From positions 124,001 through 188,000 of the forward strand of contig NZ_CAXBBQ010000006.1 in NCBI RefSeq assembly GCF_963974575.1: a DNA stretch of 64,000 nucleotides, written 5' to 3'. Position numbers and translations under genes: made by a program. Of the stretch, positions 52,089 to 60,907 are shown in pieces (the first letter of the stretch is position 1; each line of letters starts with the position of its first letter). The stretch comes from Sphingosinicella sp963974575 (GTDB taxonomy: Bacteria; Pseudomonadota; Alphaproteobacteria; Sphingomonadales; Sphingomonadaceae). Under the pieces are notes generated by a model that saw nothing but the letters and a program-made list of their open reading frames with translations, was not told where the DNA came from and made no database searches.

Positions 52089-52934
52089 TCAACGCAGTCT
52101 GCCCGCCGCCGCCCACCAGCCCGGATACGCGGCCGCTATCTCAGCGCGTGCAGCGTCTGCGTCCGCAGCGGCATCAAACAGGGCGAAGCAGGTCGCGCCC
52201 GATCCCGACATACGCGTAAGCGCGGCACCGCGCTGATCGAGCGCACCAAGAACCGCGCCGATCACCGGGCACAGCGAAACCGCGGGTGCCTCGAGGTCAT
52301 TGCGCCCCGCCAGCGCGGCGGCGAGCGGTGGACCGTCTGCGAGCGCGCCCTTGTCGATGCCCTCCCACGCCGCGAACACGGGACCGGTCGCAAGCGGTAC
52401 GCCGGGATTGACGAGCAGCACGGCCTTGCCGCGCACGTCGCCGTCGGCGAGCGTGCAAAGCTGCTCCCCTACTCCGTCGCCCCGCTGTGTGCGGCTGCGG
52501 ACGCACGCGGGCACGTCTGCGCCCAGTGCGGCAGCAATCGCGCAGAGTGCCGTCTCGTCGGCATCGATTCCCCAAAAGCGGTTGAGGAGGCGCAGCGCCG
52601 CTGCCGCGTCCGCCGAGCCGCCGCCGATGCCCGAGGCGACCGGCAGGCGCTTGTCGAGCGTAAGCGCCGCGCCCGCCCCCACCCCGTAAGCGCCGGCAAG
52701 CGCGCGCGCCGCGCGCATCACCAGGTTGTTCTCGTCCGCGGGCAGGCCTGCGCCGAACGGGCCGCCGATGGCCAGCGTGACGTCATCCGCCCCGCGCACG
52801 GAGAGAATGTCGCCGAAATCCGCGAATGCGAAGATTGTTTCAATGTCGTGATAGCCGTCCGCGCGGCGCCGCCTCACGTGGAGCGCGAGGTTGATCTTCG
52901 CCCAGCCGGTCTCGGCGGCCGCTTCGCCCGTCAC
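52089..52934 (-). CDS. ispE: 4-diphosphocytidyl-2-C-methyl-D-erythritol kinase
   Basis: 281-residue GHMP kinase of the MEP isoprenoid pathway. The N-terminal WAKINLALHVRRRRADGYHD and the ATP motif LPVASGIGGGSADAAAALR are diagnostic. A C-terminal RMSGSGATCFALFD glycine loop is present. It overlaps the TPR gene by 4 nt. Confidence 0.96.
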   Translation of the reverse strand: MTGEAAAETGWAKINLALHVRRRRADGYHDIETIFAFADFGDILSVRGADDVTLAIGGPFGAGLPADENNLVMRAARALAGAYGVGAGAALTLDKRLPVASGIGGGSADAAAALRLLNRFWGIDADETALCAIAAALGADVPACVRSRTQRGDGVGEQLCTLADGDVRGKAVLLVNPGVPLATGPVFAAWEGIDKGALADGPPLAAALAGRNDLEAPAVSLCPVIGAVLGALDQRGAALTRMSGSGATCFALFDAAADADAARAEIAAAYPGWWAAAGRLR

Positions 52935-54604
52935 TTCTTCGCCGTATCCCTCAGCGCGAGATCGAGGCCGTAGTCGTACTTGGCCTCAAGCGTTCCCTTG
53001 CGCTCAGGCGTCGGATCGGCATCGAGCGCGGCCTTCCAGCGGTGGCGCGCCTCGATACGGCGGCCCACCATCCAGTAGGCATCGCCAAGATGTTCAGTGA
53101 TGACAGGATCGTCGGCAACCGCCGCGACCGCCTGCTCCAGCGTGGCGGCAGCAGCGGCATATTCGCCCGCCTGATACTGCGCCCAGCCGAGCGAATCGGT
53201 GATGTAGCCGTCTTCCGGCGCGAGACCGTGCGCCTTTTCGATGAGGAGGCGCGCTTCCGGCTTCGAAAGCCCGCGATCGAGGAGGGCGTAGCCGAGATAG
53301 TTCAGCAGCGTCGCATCTGCAGGTTGCAGCCGGATCGCCTCGCGCAGCGAAGCCTCCGCCTCGGGCCACTTACCGCCCTGTTCAAGCGCCGAACCTTTCA
53401 GGAAATGCAGCCGCCACACGATCGCCGGGTCTGCGGGGCCGAGCGCGAGCGCCTTGTCGTAGGCCGCGGCCGCATCGAGGAAACGCTTGGCCGATTGCAG
53501 CGCGTCGCCATAGCGCGCGAGATCCTCGGCGCGGGCGCCCGGTGCGTTCGCGGCGGTCTCCAGCAGCTGCATCGCTTCGGGCTCGCGATCGAGCCGCGCG
53601 AGGATCGCAGCCTCCTGCCCCAGCGCCATCGCCTTTTCATCATCGCTGCCGCGCACGTTGCGAACGGCAGCGAGCGCCGCTTCGTAACGCTCTGAAGCTG
53701 CGAGAAGTTCGGTCGTCAGCAGCCAGCCCGAGGCCTGATCGGGGGCGAGCATCGTGGCGATGCGCGCCAGCGTGAGCGCGACCGGGATCGGCCGTTCGCG
53801 CGAAAGGTCGGCCGCCATACGCAATGCGAGCAGCGCGACCCCCTCGCTGGCGTTCGACGGGATGCCGACGATCGGCGTGCCAGCTGCAAGTGCGGCCTTC
53901 GCCGTCTCGACATCGGTGTGCGCAGCCGACTCCGTCAGTCGCTTCAGCGCCTCCTCGGGCTGCTTTTCGGCCTGCAGCGCGCGCGCTGCGGCAATCCGCA
54001 TCCGAATGTTGCGGCCACCATCATCCGTGGTCAGCTGGTCATAGATTTCAGCGGCTTCCGCATAGCGCTTCGCGCGGAACAGCAGGTGTGCACGGTGTTC
54101 GAGAACATAGGTGCGCGCGAAGCCATCGAGCTGTTGGGCGTCGAGCGTGCGGATGCCGGCGGCGGTCTTGCCGCGCGCCTCGGCGATCCATGCGTCGATG
54201 ATCGGCACGATGAAGCTGCCGAAGCCTGCATCGGTCAGCCGCGCCGTCGCCTCACGCGCTTCGGACCATTTCCGTGTCTTGATCGCGTTCGCGACGAGCA
54301 GCAGCGTGACGCCGCTGTCGAAGCGGTCCTGCCGCGCCAGCCGCTCGCCGACACCGACGGCAAGCGCCTCATCGCCCGCCGCGATGGCAAGGTCGAAGGT
54401 CTGCCGCAGCAGTTGCGGATCGTCCGGCGCATAGGTGAGCGCGCCGGCGAAATAGTCGGCGGCCCGCCCGAGCTCACCGTTCGCGAGCGCGAGGTGGCCC
54501 TGCACGTAGCTACCGTAATCCGCCTCCTGCACCGGCATCATGGTCGCCTGGGCGGAGGGCGCCGCGAGCGCGGATGCGAGGAGGAAGGCTACGGCTGCAC
54601 GCAT
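52931..54604 (-). CDS. Exported tetratricopeptide-repeat protein
   Basis: 557 residues with a signal peptide (MRAAVAFLLASALAAPSAQA) and numerous TPR units through most of the chain, for example YVQGHLALANGELGRAADYF, AEASLREAIRLQPADATLLN and AAATLEQAVAAVADDPVITE. It is probably a periplasmic scaffold or outer-membrane assembly factor; no catalytic domain seen. It sits between the ETF-QO gene (10 nt) and ispE (overlap). Confidence 0.85.
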   Translation of the reverse strand: MRAAVAFLLASALAAPSAQATMMPVQEADYGSYVQGHLALANGELGRAADYFAGALTYAPDDPQLLRQTFDLAIAAGDEALAVGVGERLARQDRFDSGVTLLLVANAIKTRKWSEAREATARLTDAGFGSFIVPIIDAWIAEARGKTAAGIRTLDAQQLDGFARTYVLEHRAHLLFRAKRYAEAAEIYDQLTTDDGGRNIRMRIAAARALQAEKQPEEALKRLTESAAHTDVETAKAALAAGTPIVGIPSNASEGVALLALRMAADLSRERPIPVALTLARIATMLAPDQASGWLLTTELLAASERYEAALAAVRNVRGSDDEKAMALGQEAAILARLDREPEAMQLLETAANAPGARAEDLARYGDALQSAKRFLDAAAAYDKALALGPADPAIVWRLHFLKGSALEQGGKWPEAEASLREAIRLQPADATLLNYLGYALLDRGLSKPEARLLIEKAHGLAPEDGYITDSLGWAQYQAGEYAAAAATLEQAVAAVADDPVITEHLGDAYWMVGRRIEARHRWKAALDADPTPERKGTLEAKYDYGLDLALRDTAKK

Positions 54605-54614
54605 GGGAATCTCG

Positions 54615-56267
54615 CTACATGTTGGGATAATTGGGCCCGCCGCCGCCTTCGGGCGTCACCCAGTTGATGTTCTGCGTCGGATCCTTGATGTCGCACGTCT
54701 TGCAGTGGACGCAGTTCTGCGCGTTGATCTGGAAGCGCGGATTGCCTTCTTCCTCGCCCACGACCTCGTAAACGCCCGCCGGGCAATAACGCTGCGCGGG
54801 CTCGTCGTAGAGCGGCAGGTTATACGCGATCGGGATCGACGGGTCTTTCAGCTGCAGGTGGACCGGCTGGTCCTCCTCGTGGTTGGTGTTCGACAGGAAC
54901 ACCGAGGAGAGGCGATCGAAGGTCAGCACGCCGTCCGGCTTCGGATAATCCGGCTTCTTGCAGTGCTCCTTGCGCCAGAGCTGCTCGTTATCCGGGTGGT
55001 GCTTCATCGTGAACGGCAGGTGGATGCCGTATTGTTCGAGCCACATGCTCGCGCCCGCAAGCAGCGTCCCGACGAAATTGCCGTATTTTTCGACCAGCGG
55101 CAGGGTGTTGCGGACGATGAAGAGCTCTTTCTTCACCCAGCTCTCGTCGTAGGCAGCGGCATAAGCGGAAAGCTCGTCGTTCGCGCGGCCGGCGGTCACT
55201 GCATCGAAGGCGGCGTCCGCCGCCATGATCCCGGTCTTGATCGCGGTGTGCGAGCCTTTGATGCGCGGCACGTTGACGAAGCCCGCCGCGCAGCCGACGA
55301 GCGCGCCGCCGGGAAATACCAGCTTCGGCACGGCCTGGTAGCCGCCATCGTTGATCGCCCGCGCGCCATAGGACACGCGGCGGGCGCCCTTGAGCATCTT
55401 CGCGATCGCCGGATGCGTCTTCCAGCGCTGCATCTCCTCGAATGGGGAGAGGTGCGGGTTGCGGTAGTTGAGCCAGGTGACGAAGCCGAGCGCGATCTGG
55501 TTGTTCGCCTGATGGTAGATGAAGCCGCCGCCGTTCGCATCGTCGAGCGGCCAGCCCTGTGTGTGGATGACGCAGCCCTCGTCATGATTCTCGGGCTTCA
55601 CATCCCAAAGTTCTTTGATCCCGATTCCATAGACTTGTGGCTGACTGTTCGCATCCAGTGCGAAGCGTTTCTTCAGCTGCTTGCTGAGATGACCACGCAC
55701 CCCCTCGGCAAACATCGTATACTTGGCATGGAGCTCCAGCCCCGGCTGGTACGACGGCTTGTGGCTGCCATCGCGCGCAACACCGAAGTCGCCGGTCGCG
55801 ACACCCCTCACCGCGCCGTTTTCATCAAACAGCACTTCAGCCGCAGGGAAGCCGGGGAATATCTCGACGCCTAGCGCCTCAGCCTGCGATCCCAGCCAGC
55901 GGCAGAGATTGCCAAGGCTGCCCGTGTAGCAGTCGTCATTGTCCATGAACGGCGGCAGCAGGATATGCGGGAAATCGAACTTGCGGTTCTTCGTCAGGAT
56001 CCAGTGGTGGTTCGACGACACCTCGACAGTGAGCGGGTGCCCATCCATCTCGCGCCAGTTCGGCAGCAGCTCGTCGAGCCCGCGCGGGTCGATGACAGCA
56101 CCCGAAAGGATGTGCGCCCCGATCTCCGAGCCCTTTTCGAGCAGACAGACCGAAATCTCCTTGCCCTCTGCCGCAGCGCGCTGCTTCAGCCGGATCGCCG
56201 ACGCGAGGCCTGCCGGTCCGCCGCCGACGATGACGACGTCATAGGCCATCGATTCGCGTTCGCTCAT
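54615..56267 (-). CDS. Electron transfer flavoprotein-ubiquinone oxidoreductase
   Basis: 550 residues. The FAD motif is DVVIVGGGPAGLASAIRLKQ. The C-terminal 4Fe-4S ferredoxin-like region has four cysteines (YCPAG, NCVHCKTCDIKDP) and ends in GGGPNYPNM, typical of ETF-QO. It passes electrons from acyl-CoA dehydrogenases such as the isovaleryl-CoA dehydrogenase encoded here, via ETF, to ubiquinone. No etfAB genes are in the window. Confidence 0.95.
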   Translation of the reverse strand: MSERESMAYDVVIVGGGPAGLASAIRLKQRAAAEGKEISVCLLEKGSEIGAHILSGAVIDPRGLDELLPNWREMDGHPLTVEVSSNHHWILTKNRKFDFPHILLPPFMDNDDCYTGSLGNLCRWLGSQAEALGVEIFPGFPAAEVLFDENGAVRGVATGDFGVARDGSHKPSYQPGLELHAKYTMFAEGVRGHLSKQLKKRFALDANSQPQVYGIGIKELWDVKPENHDEGCVIHTQGWPLDDANGGGFIYHQANNQIALGFVTWLNYRNPHLSPFEEMQRWKTHPAIAKMLKGARRVSYGARAINDGGYQAVPKLVFPGGALVGCAAGFVNVPRIKGSHTAIKTGIMAADAAFDAVTAGRANDELSAYAAAYDESWVKKELFIVRNTLPLVEKYGNFVGTLLAGASMWLEQYGIHLPFTMKHHPDNEQLWRKEHCKKPDYPKPDGVLTFDRLSSVFLSNTNHEEDQPVHLQLKDPSIPIAYNLPLYDEPAQRYCPAGVYEVVGEEEGNPRFQINAQNCVHCKTCDIKDPTQNINWVTPEGGGGPNYPNM

Positions 56268-56398
56268 GGCTTCCTTCCCTTTCCCCCGTTTGCAACTCTA
56301 GCTGTGCGCCTTATTGCAGACGACACAATAATGGTTTTGGCGGGTTTGATAGGTCGCAAGGCCCGCCTTTACCAGTGCGGATTGAAGACTTGAGGAAC

Positions 56399-57172
56399 AT
56401 GCGAGTGATGGAAGCGAGCGAGCGCGACGAACTGCTTGCCACACTCGGCTGGTGGGTCGAGGCGGGCGTGGACGCGCTCGTCGAAGCCGCGCCGCGTGAT
56501 TGGCGCACCCCGCCTCCGCGCGCTGCGACACGTGAAATCCCTGTCTCCGCGCCGGAGCCGGAGCTTGTTTTGCGTACCGGCACCGCGAGCCCGCCGGCGA
56601 CCGTCTCGGCCACGACGATCGCCGAACTCCGCCACGCGGTCGAGGTCTTCGAAGGCTGCCCGCTGCGCACAGGCAACGTCAGCACAGTGTTCGCGGATGG
56701 CAACCCGGAGGCTGATCTGATGCTGATCGGCGAGGCGCCCGGCGCACAGGAAGACCGCATGGGCCTGCCCTTCGTTGGGCCCGCGGGCCAGCTTCTCGAC
56801 CGGATGCTCGCGGCAATTGGCCGCAATCGCACCAGCGCCTACATCACGAACGTCACCTTCTGGCGCCCGCCGGGCAACCGCACGCCGACACCGGCAGAGG
56901 TGGAAACGACAATGCCGTTCGTGCGCCGCCACATCGCGCTGGTCCGGCCGAAGGTGATCATTGCGCTCGGCGCCTGCGCTGCGCGCGCACTCACGGGTGA
57001 CGTCACCGGCATCATGCGGCTGCGCGGCCAGTGGCGGCCTCTTGCCGTCGAAGGCACAGATTACCCGTTGATGCCGACGCTGCACCCGGCGTTCCTGCTC
57101 CGCCAGCCCGATGCGAAACGCCTTGCATGGGCAGACCTTCTCGCCGTGAAAGCGAAGCTCGATGCCGATTGA
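56399..57172 (+). CDS. Family 4-type uracil-DNA glycosylase, iron-sulfur ligands lost
   Basis: 257 residues. The family 4 motif A is MLIGEAPGAQEDRMGLPFVG, followed by GQLLDRML, TNVTFWRPPGNRTPTP and the motif B LHPAFLLRQP. Three of the four Fe-S cysteine positions are replaced: EGC keeps one, TFWRPP has Trp for Cys, and the fourth position has no Cys. An N-terminal Pro/Ala linker of about 60 residues precedes the fold. The start is ATG 56399 after TTGAGG; the frame is open from a GTG at 56375. It is divergent from the ETF-QO gene and overlaps moaB by 11 nt. Confidence 0.87.
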   Translation: MRVMEASERDELLATLGWWVEAGVDALVEAAPRDWRTPPPRAATREIPVSAPEPELVLRTGTASPPATVSATTIAELRHAVEVFEGCPLRTGNVSTVFADGNPEADLMLIGEAPGAQEDRMGLPFVGPAGQLLDRMLAAIGRNRTSAYITNVTFWRPPGNRTPTPAEVETTMPFVRRHIALVRPKVIIALGACAARALTGDVTGIMRLRGQWRPLAVEGTDYPLMPTLHPAFLLRQPDAKRLAWADLLAVKAKLDAD

Positions 57173-57689
57173 CGAAAGCCTGCCCTTCATTCCCGTCCGC
57201 ATCGCCGTGCTGACTGTTTCCGATACGCGCGGGCTCGCCGACGATCGATCTGGCAACACGCTGGTCGAACGGCTGGAGGGCGCCGGGCATATCCTCGCGG
57301 CACGCGCGATCGTGAAGGACGACGTCGGTACCATCGTCGAACACCTCGCAGCATGGATCGAAGATGCGGAGGTGGACTGCGTGATCACAACCGGGGGCAC
57401 CGGCGTGACCGGGCGTGACGTCACCCCCGAAGCCCTCGCCGAGGTCTGCGAAAAGGAAATCCCCGGTTTCGGCGAACTGTTCCGCTGGCTCAGCTTCCAG
57501 TCGATCGGCACGTCCACGGTGCAGTCCCGCGCCACCGCAGGTGTCGCGCGCGGTACCTACATCTTCGCCCTGCCCGGCTCGACCGGCGCAGTGAAGGACG
57601 GCTGGGACGGCATCCTTGCGGCGCAGCTAGACAGCCGCCACCGCCCCTGCAACTTCGTGGAATTGATGCCGAGGCTGCGGGAGCGCTAG
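57162..57689 (+). CDS. moaB: MoaB/MogA-family molybdenum cofactor protein
   Basis: 175 residues. VLTVSDTRGLADDRSGNTL, ITTGGTGVTGRDVTPEAL and ALPGSTGAVKDGW are the substrate-binding motifs of the MoaB/Mog fold, which adenylylates molybdopterin. It overlaps the glycosylase gene upstream and converges with a VOC gene (4-nt overlap). MobA at 38.9 kb is the other cofactor gene here. Confidence 0.93.
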   Translation: MPIDESLPFIPVRIAVLTVSDTRGLADDRSGNTLVERLEGAGHILAARAIVKDDVGTIVEHLAAWIEDAEVDCVITTGGTGVTGRDVTPEALAEVCEKEIPGFGELFRWLSFQSIGTSTVQSRATAGVARGTYIFALPGSTGAVKDGWDGILAAQLDSRHRPCNFVELMPRLRER

Positions 57690-58021
57690 TCGCCCTTCAC
57701 TGCCGCAAGCTCGTGCCCTTCCAGGTCGACGAAGTGGAAGCGGCGGCCGCCGGGAAACGGGAAAATGTCGAGGCTGATTGTCCCGCCTGCCGCGATCACC
57801 GCGTCCTTCGCCGCCTCCAGGTCTTCCACCTCGATCACTGGCAGGACATGCGCCGTCACGTGCTCGCCCGTGGCGTTGAAGCCGATGTCCGTGTCACCCG
57901 TCACCGTCGCGGCATAACCGGGCCCGAAGTCGTTGATCTCGAATCCGAATACGTCCGCATAGAAGCGTTTGGCCTTTGCGATATCGCGCGTCGGCAGTTC
58001 CAAATAGTTGAAGCGCGCCAT
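57686..58021 (-). CDS. VOC family protein
   Basis: 111 residues (MARFNYLELPTRDIAKAKRF, ending FVDLEGHELAAVKGD) with paired beta-alpha-beta-beta-beta units. The canonical metal His at the first strand is replaced (YLELP, with Glu), so it may not be a classical glyoxalase. The start ATG 58021 lies 16 nt from a LexA box shared with the divergent radical SAM gene, so it may be weakly SOS-controlled too. Confidence 0.83.
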   Translation of the reverse strand: MARFNYLELPTRDIAKAKRFYADVFGFEINDFGPGYAATVTGDTDIGFNATGEHVTAHVLPVIEVEDLEAAKDAVIAAGGTISLDIFPFPGGRRFHFVDLEGHELAAVKGD

Positions 58022-58037
58022 CTCCGTTCCTTTCAAT

Positions 58038-58052
58038 GTTCTTGATTTGTTC
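58038..58052 (+). promoter_or_regulatory. LexA (SOS) box GTTC-N7-GTTC
   Basis: GTTCTTGATTTGTTC, an exact match to the alphaproteobacterial direct-repeat SOS box. It lies 24 nt before the radical SAM start. TTGATT (58042-58047) and CATGAT (58065-58070), spaced 17 nt, form a possible promoter whose -35 lies within the box. Confidence 0.75.
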
Positions 58053-58076
58053 TTAAATGGCGTGCATGATTTGTCA

Positions 58077-59141
58077 ATGTCGAGACGCGTCAACGCCGCG
58101 CGCGGCGCAACCCTGAACACAACCAGCAACCGCTTCGATGATCTGGCACGCGAGGCGGACGGCGATTGGCTCGATTCGCGCGGCGAGGACGACCTTCCGC
58201 CCTTCCGCACCGAGATCAGCTACGAAACGCCGCGAACGGCGATCACGCGCAACACGTCGCCCGATCTGCCCTTCGACCGCTCGATCAACGCTTATCGCGG
58301 CTGCGAGCACGGCTGTGTCTATTGCTTCGCGCGGCCGACACATGCGTACCTTGGCCTCTCGCCGGGCCTCGATTTCGAGCGCAAGCTGACGGTAAAGAAG
58401 GGCATTCCCGAGCTGCTCAGGAAGGAGCTTGAAAAGCCGCGCTACGAATGCCGCCCGATGGCGCTCGGCACCAACACGGACCCCTACCAACCCGTGGAAG
58501 GGAAATACCGTACGACTCGGAAAATCCTGGAAATCCTGTCTGAAACAAATCATCCGGTGATGATCACGACCAAATCCGCACGCGTGGTACGTGACATCGA
58601 TATCCTCGCCCCGATGGCAGAGCGCGGGCTCGCCGCGGTGATGGTCTCGGTCACAACGCTCGACCTGGAAACCGCGAAGACGCTGGAACCGCGCGCGACC
58701 GCTCCCCGCAGGCGAATCGCAGCAGTGAAGGCGCTCGCTGAAGCGCGCGTGCCCGTCTCCGTATCGCTTGCGCCGCTCATCCCGGCGATCAACGACCACG
58801 AGATTGAAGCAATCCTGGAAGCCGCCGCGAAGGTGGGCGCAGACATGGCCTCGATGATCCTCGTCCGCCTGCCGCACGAGGTCTCGCCCATCTTCCGGGC
58901 ATGGCTCGATGCTCACATGCCGGACCGCGCCGCGCGCGTGATGGCGCACATCCAGGAGATGCGTGGCGGCAAGGACAATGAGGGCAGCTTCCACGCGCGC
59001 TTCAAGCCGCAGGGCGCCTATGCGGCGATGATCCGCGCGCGTTTCCAGGCCGGATGCCGCCGCTTCGGCCTCAACCGCCGCGACATATCGCTCCGCACCG
59101 ACATGTTCAGTCCGCGCGGAAAGCAGCTTTCGCTGTTTTAG
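58077..59141 (+). CDS. PA0069/Rv2578c-type radical SAM protein
   Basis: 354 residues. The radical SAM cluster motif is YRGCEHGCVYCFARPTHAYL (CxxxCxxC), and the family blocks GTNTDPYQPVEGKYRTTRKI and ITTKSARVVRDIDIL match the PA0069 group, related to spore photoproduct lyase. A LexA box sits just upstream, so a DNA-damage role is likely. The start ATG 58077 lacks a clear ribosome site and lies only 7 nt after a possible -10, so the mRNA may be leaderless. The 3' end overlaps the convergent synthetase gene by 4 nt. Confidence 0.88.
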   Translation: MSRRVNAARGATLNTTSNRFDDLAREADGDWLDSRGEDDLPPFRTEISYETPRTAITRNTSPDLPFDRSINAYRGCEHGCVYCFARPTHAYLGLSPGLDFERKLTVKKGIPELLRKELEKPRYECRPMALGTNTDPYQPVEGKYRTTRKILEILSETNHPVMITTKSARVVRDIDILAPMAERGLAAVMVSVTTLDLETAKTLEPRATAPRRRIAAVKALAEARVPVSVSLAPLIPAINDHEIEAILEAAAKVGADMASMILVRLPHEVSPIFRAWLDAHMPDRAARVMAHIQEMRGGKDNEGSFHARFKPQGAYAAMIRARFQAGCRRFGLNRRDISLRTDMFSPRGKQLSLF

Positions 59142-60769
59142 GCGGCGTCGGGGAAGCGATAGTCCTTGAACTGCTGGCGGAGCGTAAGCTTCTGGATCTT
59201 GCCCGTCGCCGTGTGCGGGATCTCCTCCACGAAGACGACGTCGTTCGGCATCCACCACTTGGCGACGCGGCCAGCAAGGTGATCCAGAAGCTCCTGCTTG
59301 CTCGGGTTCGCGCCCGCCTTGGGCACGACGATCAGCAGCGGCCGCTCGTCCCACTTCGGGTGCGGCAGGCCGATCACAGCAGCTTCCGCCACGCCGGCAT
59401 GGCCGACAGCCTCGTTTTCCAGCTCGATCGAGCTGATCCACTCGCCACCGGACTTGATCACGTCTTTGGCGCGGTCGGTGATCTGCATGTAGCCGGACAC
59501 GTCGATCGTCGCGACGTCGCCGGTATCGAACCAGCCGTCGGCATCGAGCACGTGGCCGCCATCGCCCGCGTAATATTCGCGCACGACCCAAGGCCCGCGT
59601 ACCATCAGGTGGCCGAAGGCCTTGCCGTCGCGCGGCATCTCGCTGCCGTCGTCGTCCACGATCTTCATCTCGACACCGAAGATCGAACGGCCCTGCTTGG
59701 TCTGGATGTCGTACTGTTCTTCCTGCGGCTTTTCGAGCGCTTCGGCGGAAAGTGAGCCGAGCGTGCCGAGCGGCGACATCTCGGTCATGCCCCAGGCGTG
59801 GCAGACGGTGACGTCGTACTTCTCCTTGAAATCAACGATCATGGAGCGCGGCACGGCCGAGCCGCCGATGACGACCCGTTTCAGTTCTCCAAGCGTATCC
59901 CCTGTCTTTTCGAGGTGCTGGAGCATGGCGAGCCACACCGTCGGCACGGCTGCGGTAAGCGTCACCTTCTCGCGCAGGATAAGGCCGTGCAGCGTCGGCG
60001 CGTCGAAATGGGCACCGCCCATCACGAGCTTGGCGCCCGCGGCGGCCGCGGCATAGGGCACACCCCATGCATTCGCGTGGTACATCGGCACCACCGGCAG
60101 AATCGCTGTTGCGGACGTGACGCCAAGCGCATCCGCCGAGTTGGCGCCGAGCGTATGCAGCACGTTCGAACGGTGCGTATAGAGCACGCCCTTGGGATTT
60201 CCGGTCGTCCCCGACGTGTAGCAGAGCCCCGCGGGCGTCTGTTCGTCGATATTGGCCCATTCGAAATCGCCATCGCTCTCGGCAATCAGGTCTTCGTAGG
60301 CAAGCAGGTTCGGGATGCTCGTCTTGGGCAGATGTTCGCGCCCCGTCATCAGAACATAGTGCTCGACCGTGTTCAGCTTGGGCGCGATTCGTTCGATGAG
60401 CGGTACGAAGGTCAGATCGAAGAACAGCACACGGTCGCCCGCATGATTCATGATGTAGATGATCTGCTCTTCGAAAAGGCGCGGGTTCACGGTGTGCGCG
60501 ACCGCGCCCATCCCCGAGATGCCGTACCAGCATTCCACATGGCGCTGTGTGTTCCACGCGAGCGTCGCCACGCGGTCGCCGAGCCGGATGCCGAGGCGGC
60601 TCAGGGACTGCGCGATCTTGAGCGCGCGTGCACGCACCTCGCGCCAGTTGGAACGGCCTTCGCCGCCTTCGACCAGCGCGGTGACGATTTCGCGCGTGCC
60701 GTGGTTGAGCGCCGCGTGGTCGATAAGTTTCCAGACCAGCAAAGGCCAGTCCTGCATTCCGCCTAACAT
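59138..60769 (-). CDS. Long-chain acyl-CoA synthetase (AMP-forming)
   Basis: 543 residues of the ANL superfamily. The ATP motif is LCYTSGTTGNPKGVLYTHRS. The YHANAWG, HAWGMTEMSPLG, GWFDTGDVATID and HTATGKIQKLTLR blocks include the catalytic Lys. It activates medium or long-chain fatty acids to acyl-CoA. ATG 60769 has GGAGG at proper distance; a start at 60784 is weaker. It is divergent from the SOS-controlled small membrane protein. Confidence 0.93.
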   Translation of the reverse strand: MLGGMQDWPLLVWKLIDHAALNHGTREIVTALVEGGEGRSNWREVRARALKIAQSLSRLGIRLGDRVATLAWNTQRHVECWYGISGMGAVAHTVNPRLFEEQIIYIMNHAGDRVLFFDLTFVPLIERIAPKLNTVEHYVLMTGREHLPKTSIPNLLAYEDLIAESDGDFEWANIDEQTPAGLCYTSGTTGNPKGVLYTHRSNVLHTLGANSADALGVTSATAILPVVPMYHANAWGVPYAAAAAGAKLVMGGAHFDAPTLHGLILREKVTLTAAVPTVWLAMLQHLEKTGDTLGELKRVVIGGSAVPRSMIVDFKEKYDVTVCHAWGMTEMSPLGTLGSLSAEALEKPQEEQYDIQTKQGRSIFGVEMKIVDDDGSEMPRDGKAFGHLMVRGPWVVREYYAGDGGHVLDADGWFDTGDVATIDVSGYMQITDRAKDVIKSGGEWISSIELENEAVGHAGVAEAAVIGLPHPKWDERPLLIVVPKAGANPSKQELLDHLAGRVAKWWMPNDVVFVEEIPHTATGKIQKLTLRQQFKDYRFPDAA

Positions 60770-60858
60770 GGTGACTCCTCCCAAAGAGCGGAGGGACGCT
60801 AGCCGGACGACCGTCGCCGATCAATCCGCCGATATCGATCGTCCACTTGACAACGAAA

Positions 60859-60873
60859 GAACAAATATGGAAC
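60859..60873 (-). promoter_or_regulatory. LexA (SOS) box 1 of a tandem pair
   Basis: GAACAAATATGGAAC, which reads GTTC-N7-GTTC on the minus strand. It starts 6 nt after a perfect TTGACA (60847-60852), so LexA would cover the -10 region of the small membrane protein gene. Confidence 0.8.
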
Positions 60874-60877
60874 AAGC

Positions 60878-60892
60878 GAACATGAGAAGAAC
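60878..60892 (-). promoter_or_regulatory. LexA (SOS) box 2 of a tandem pair
   Basis: GAACATGAGAAGAAC, again GTTC-N7-GTTC on the minus strand. Centre-to-centre distance from box 1 is 19 bp, close to two helical turns, allowing cooperative occupation. It ends 15 nt before the ATG at 60908. Confidence 0.8.
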
Positions 60893-60907
60893 AAAAGGGG
60901 TTCAAAC

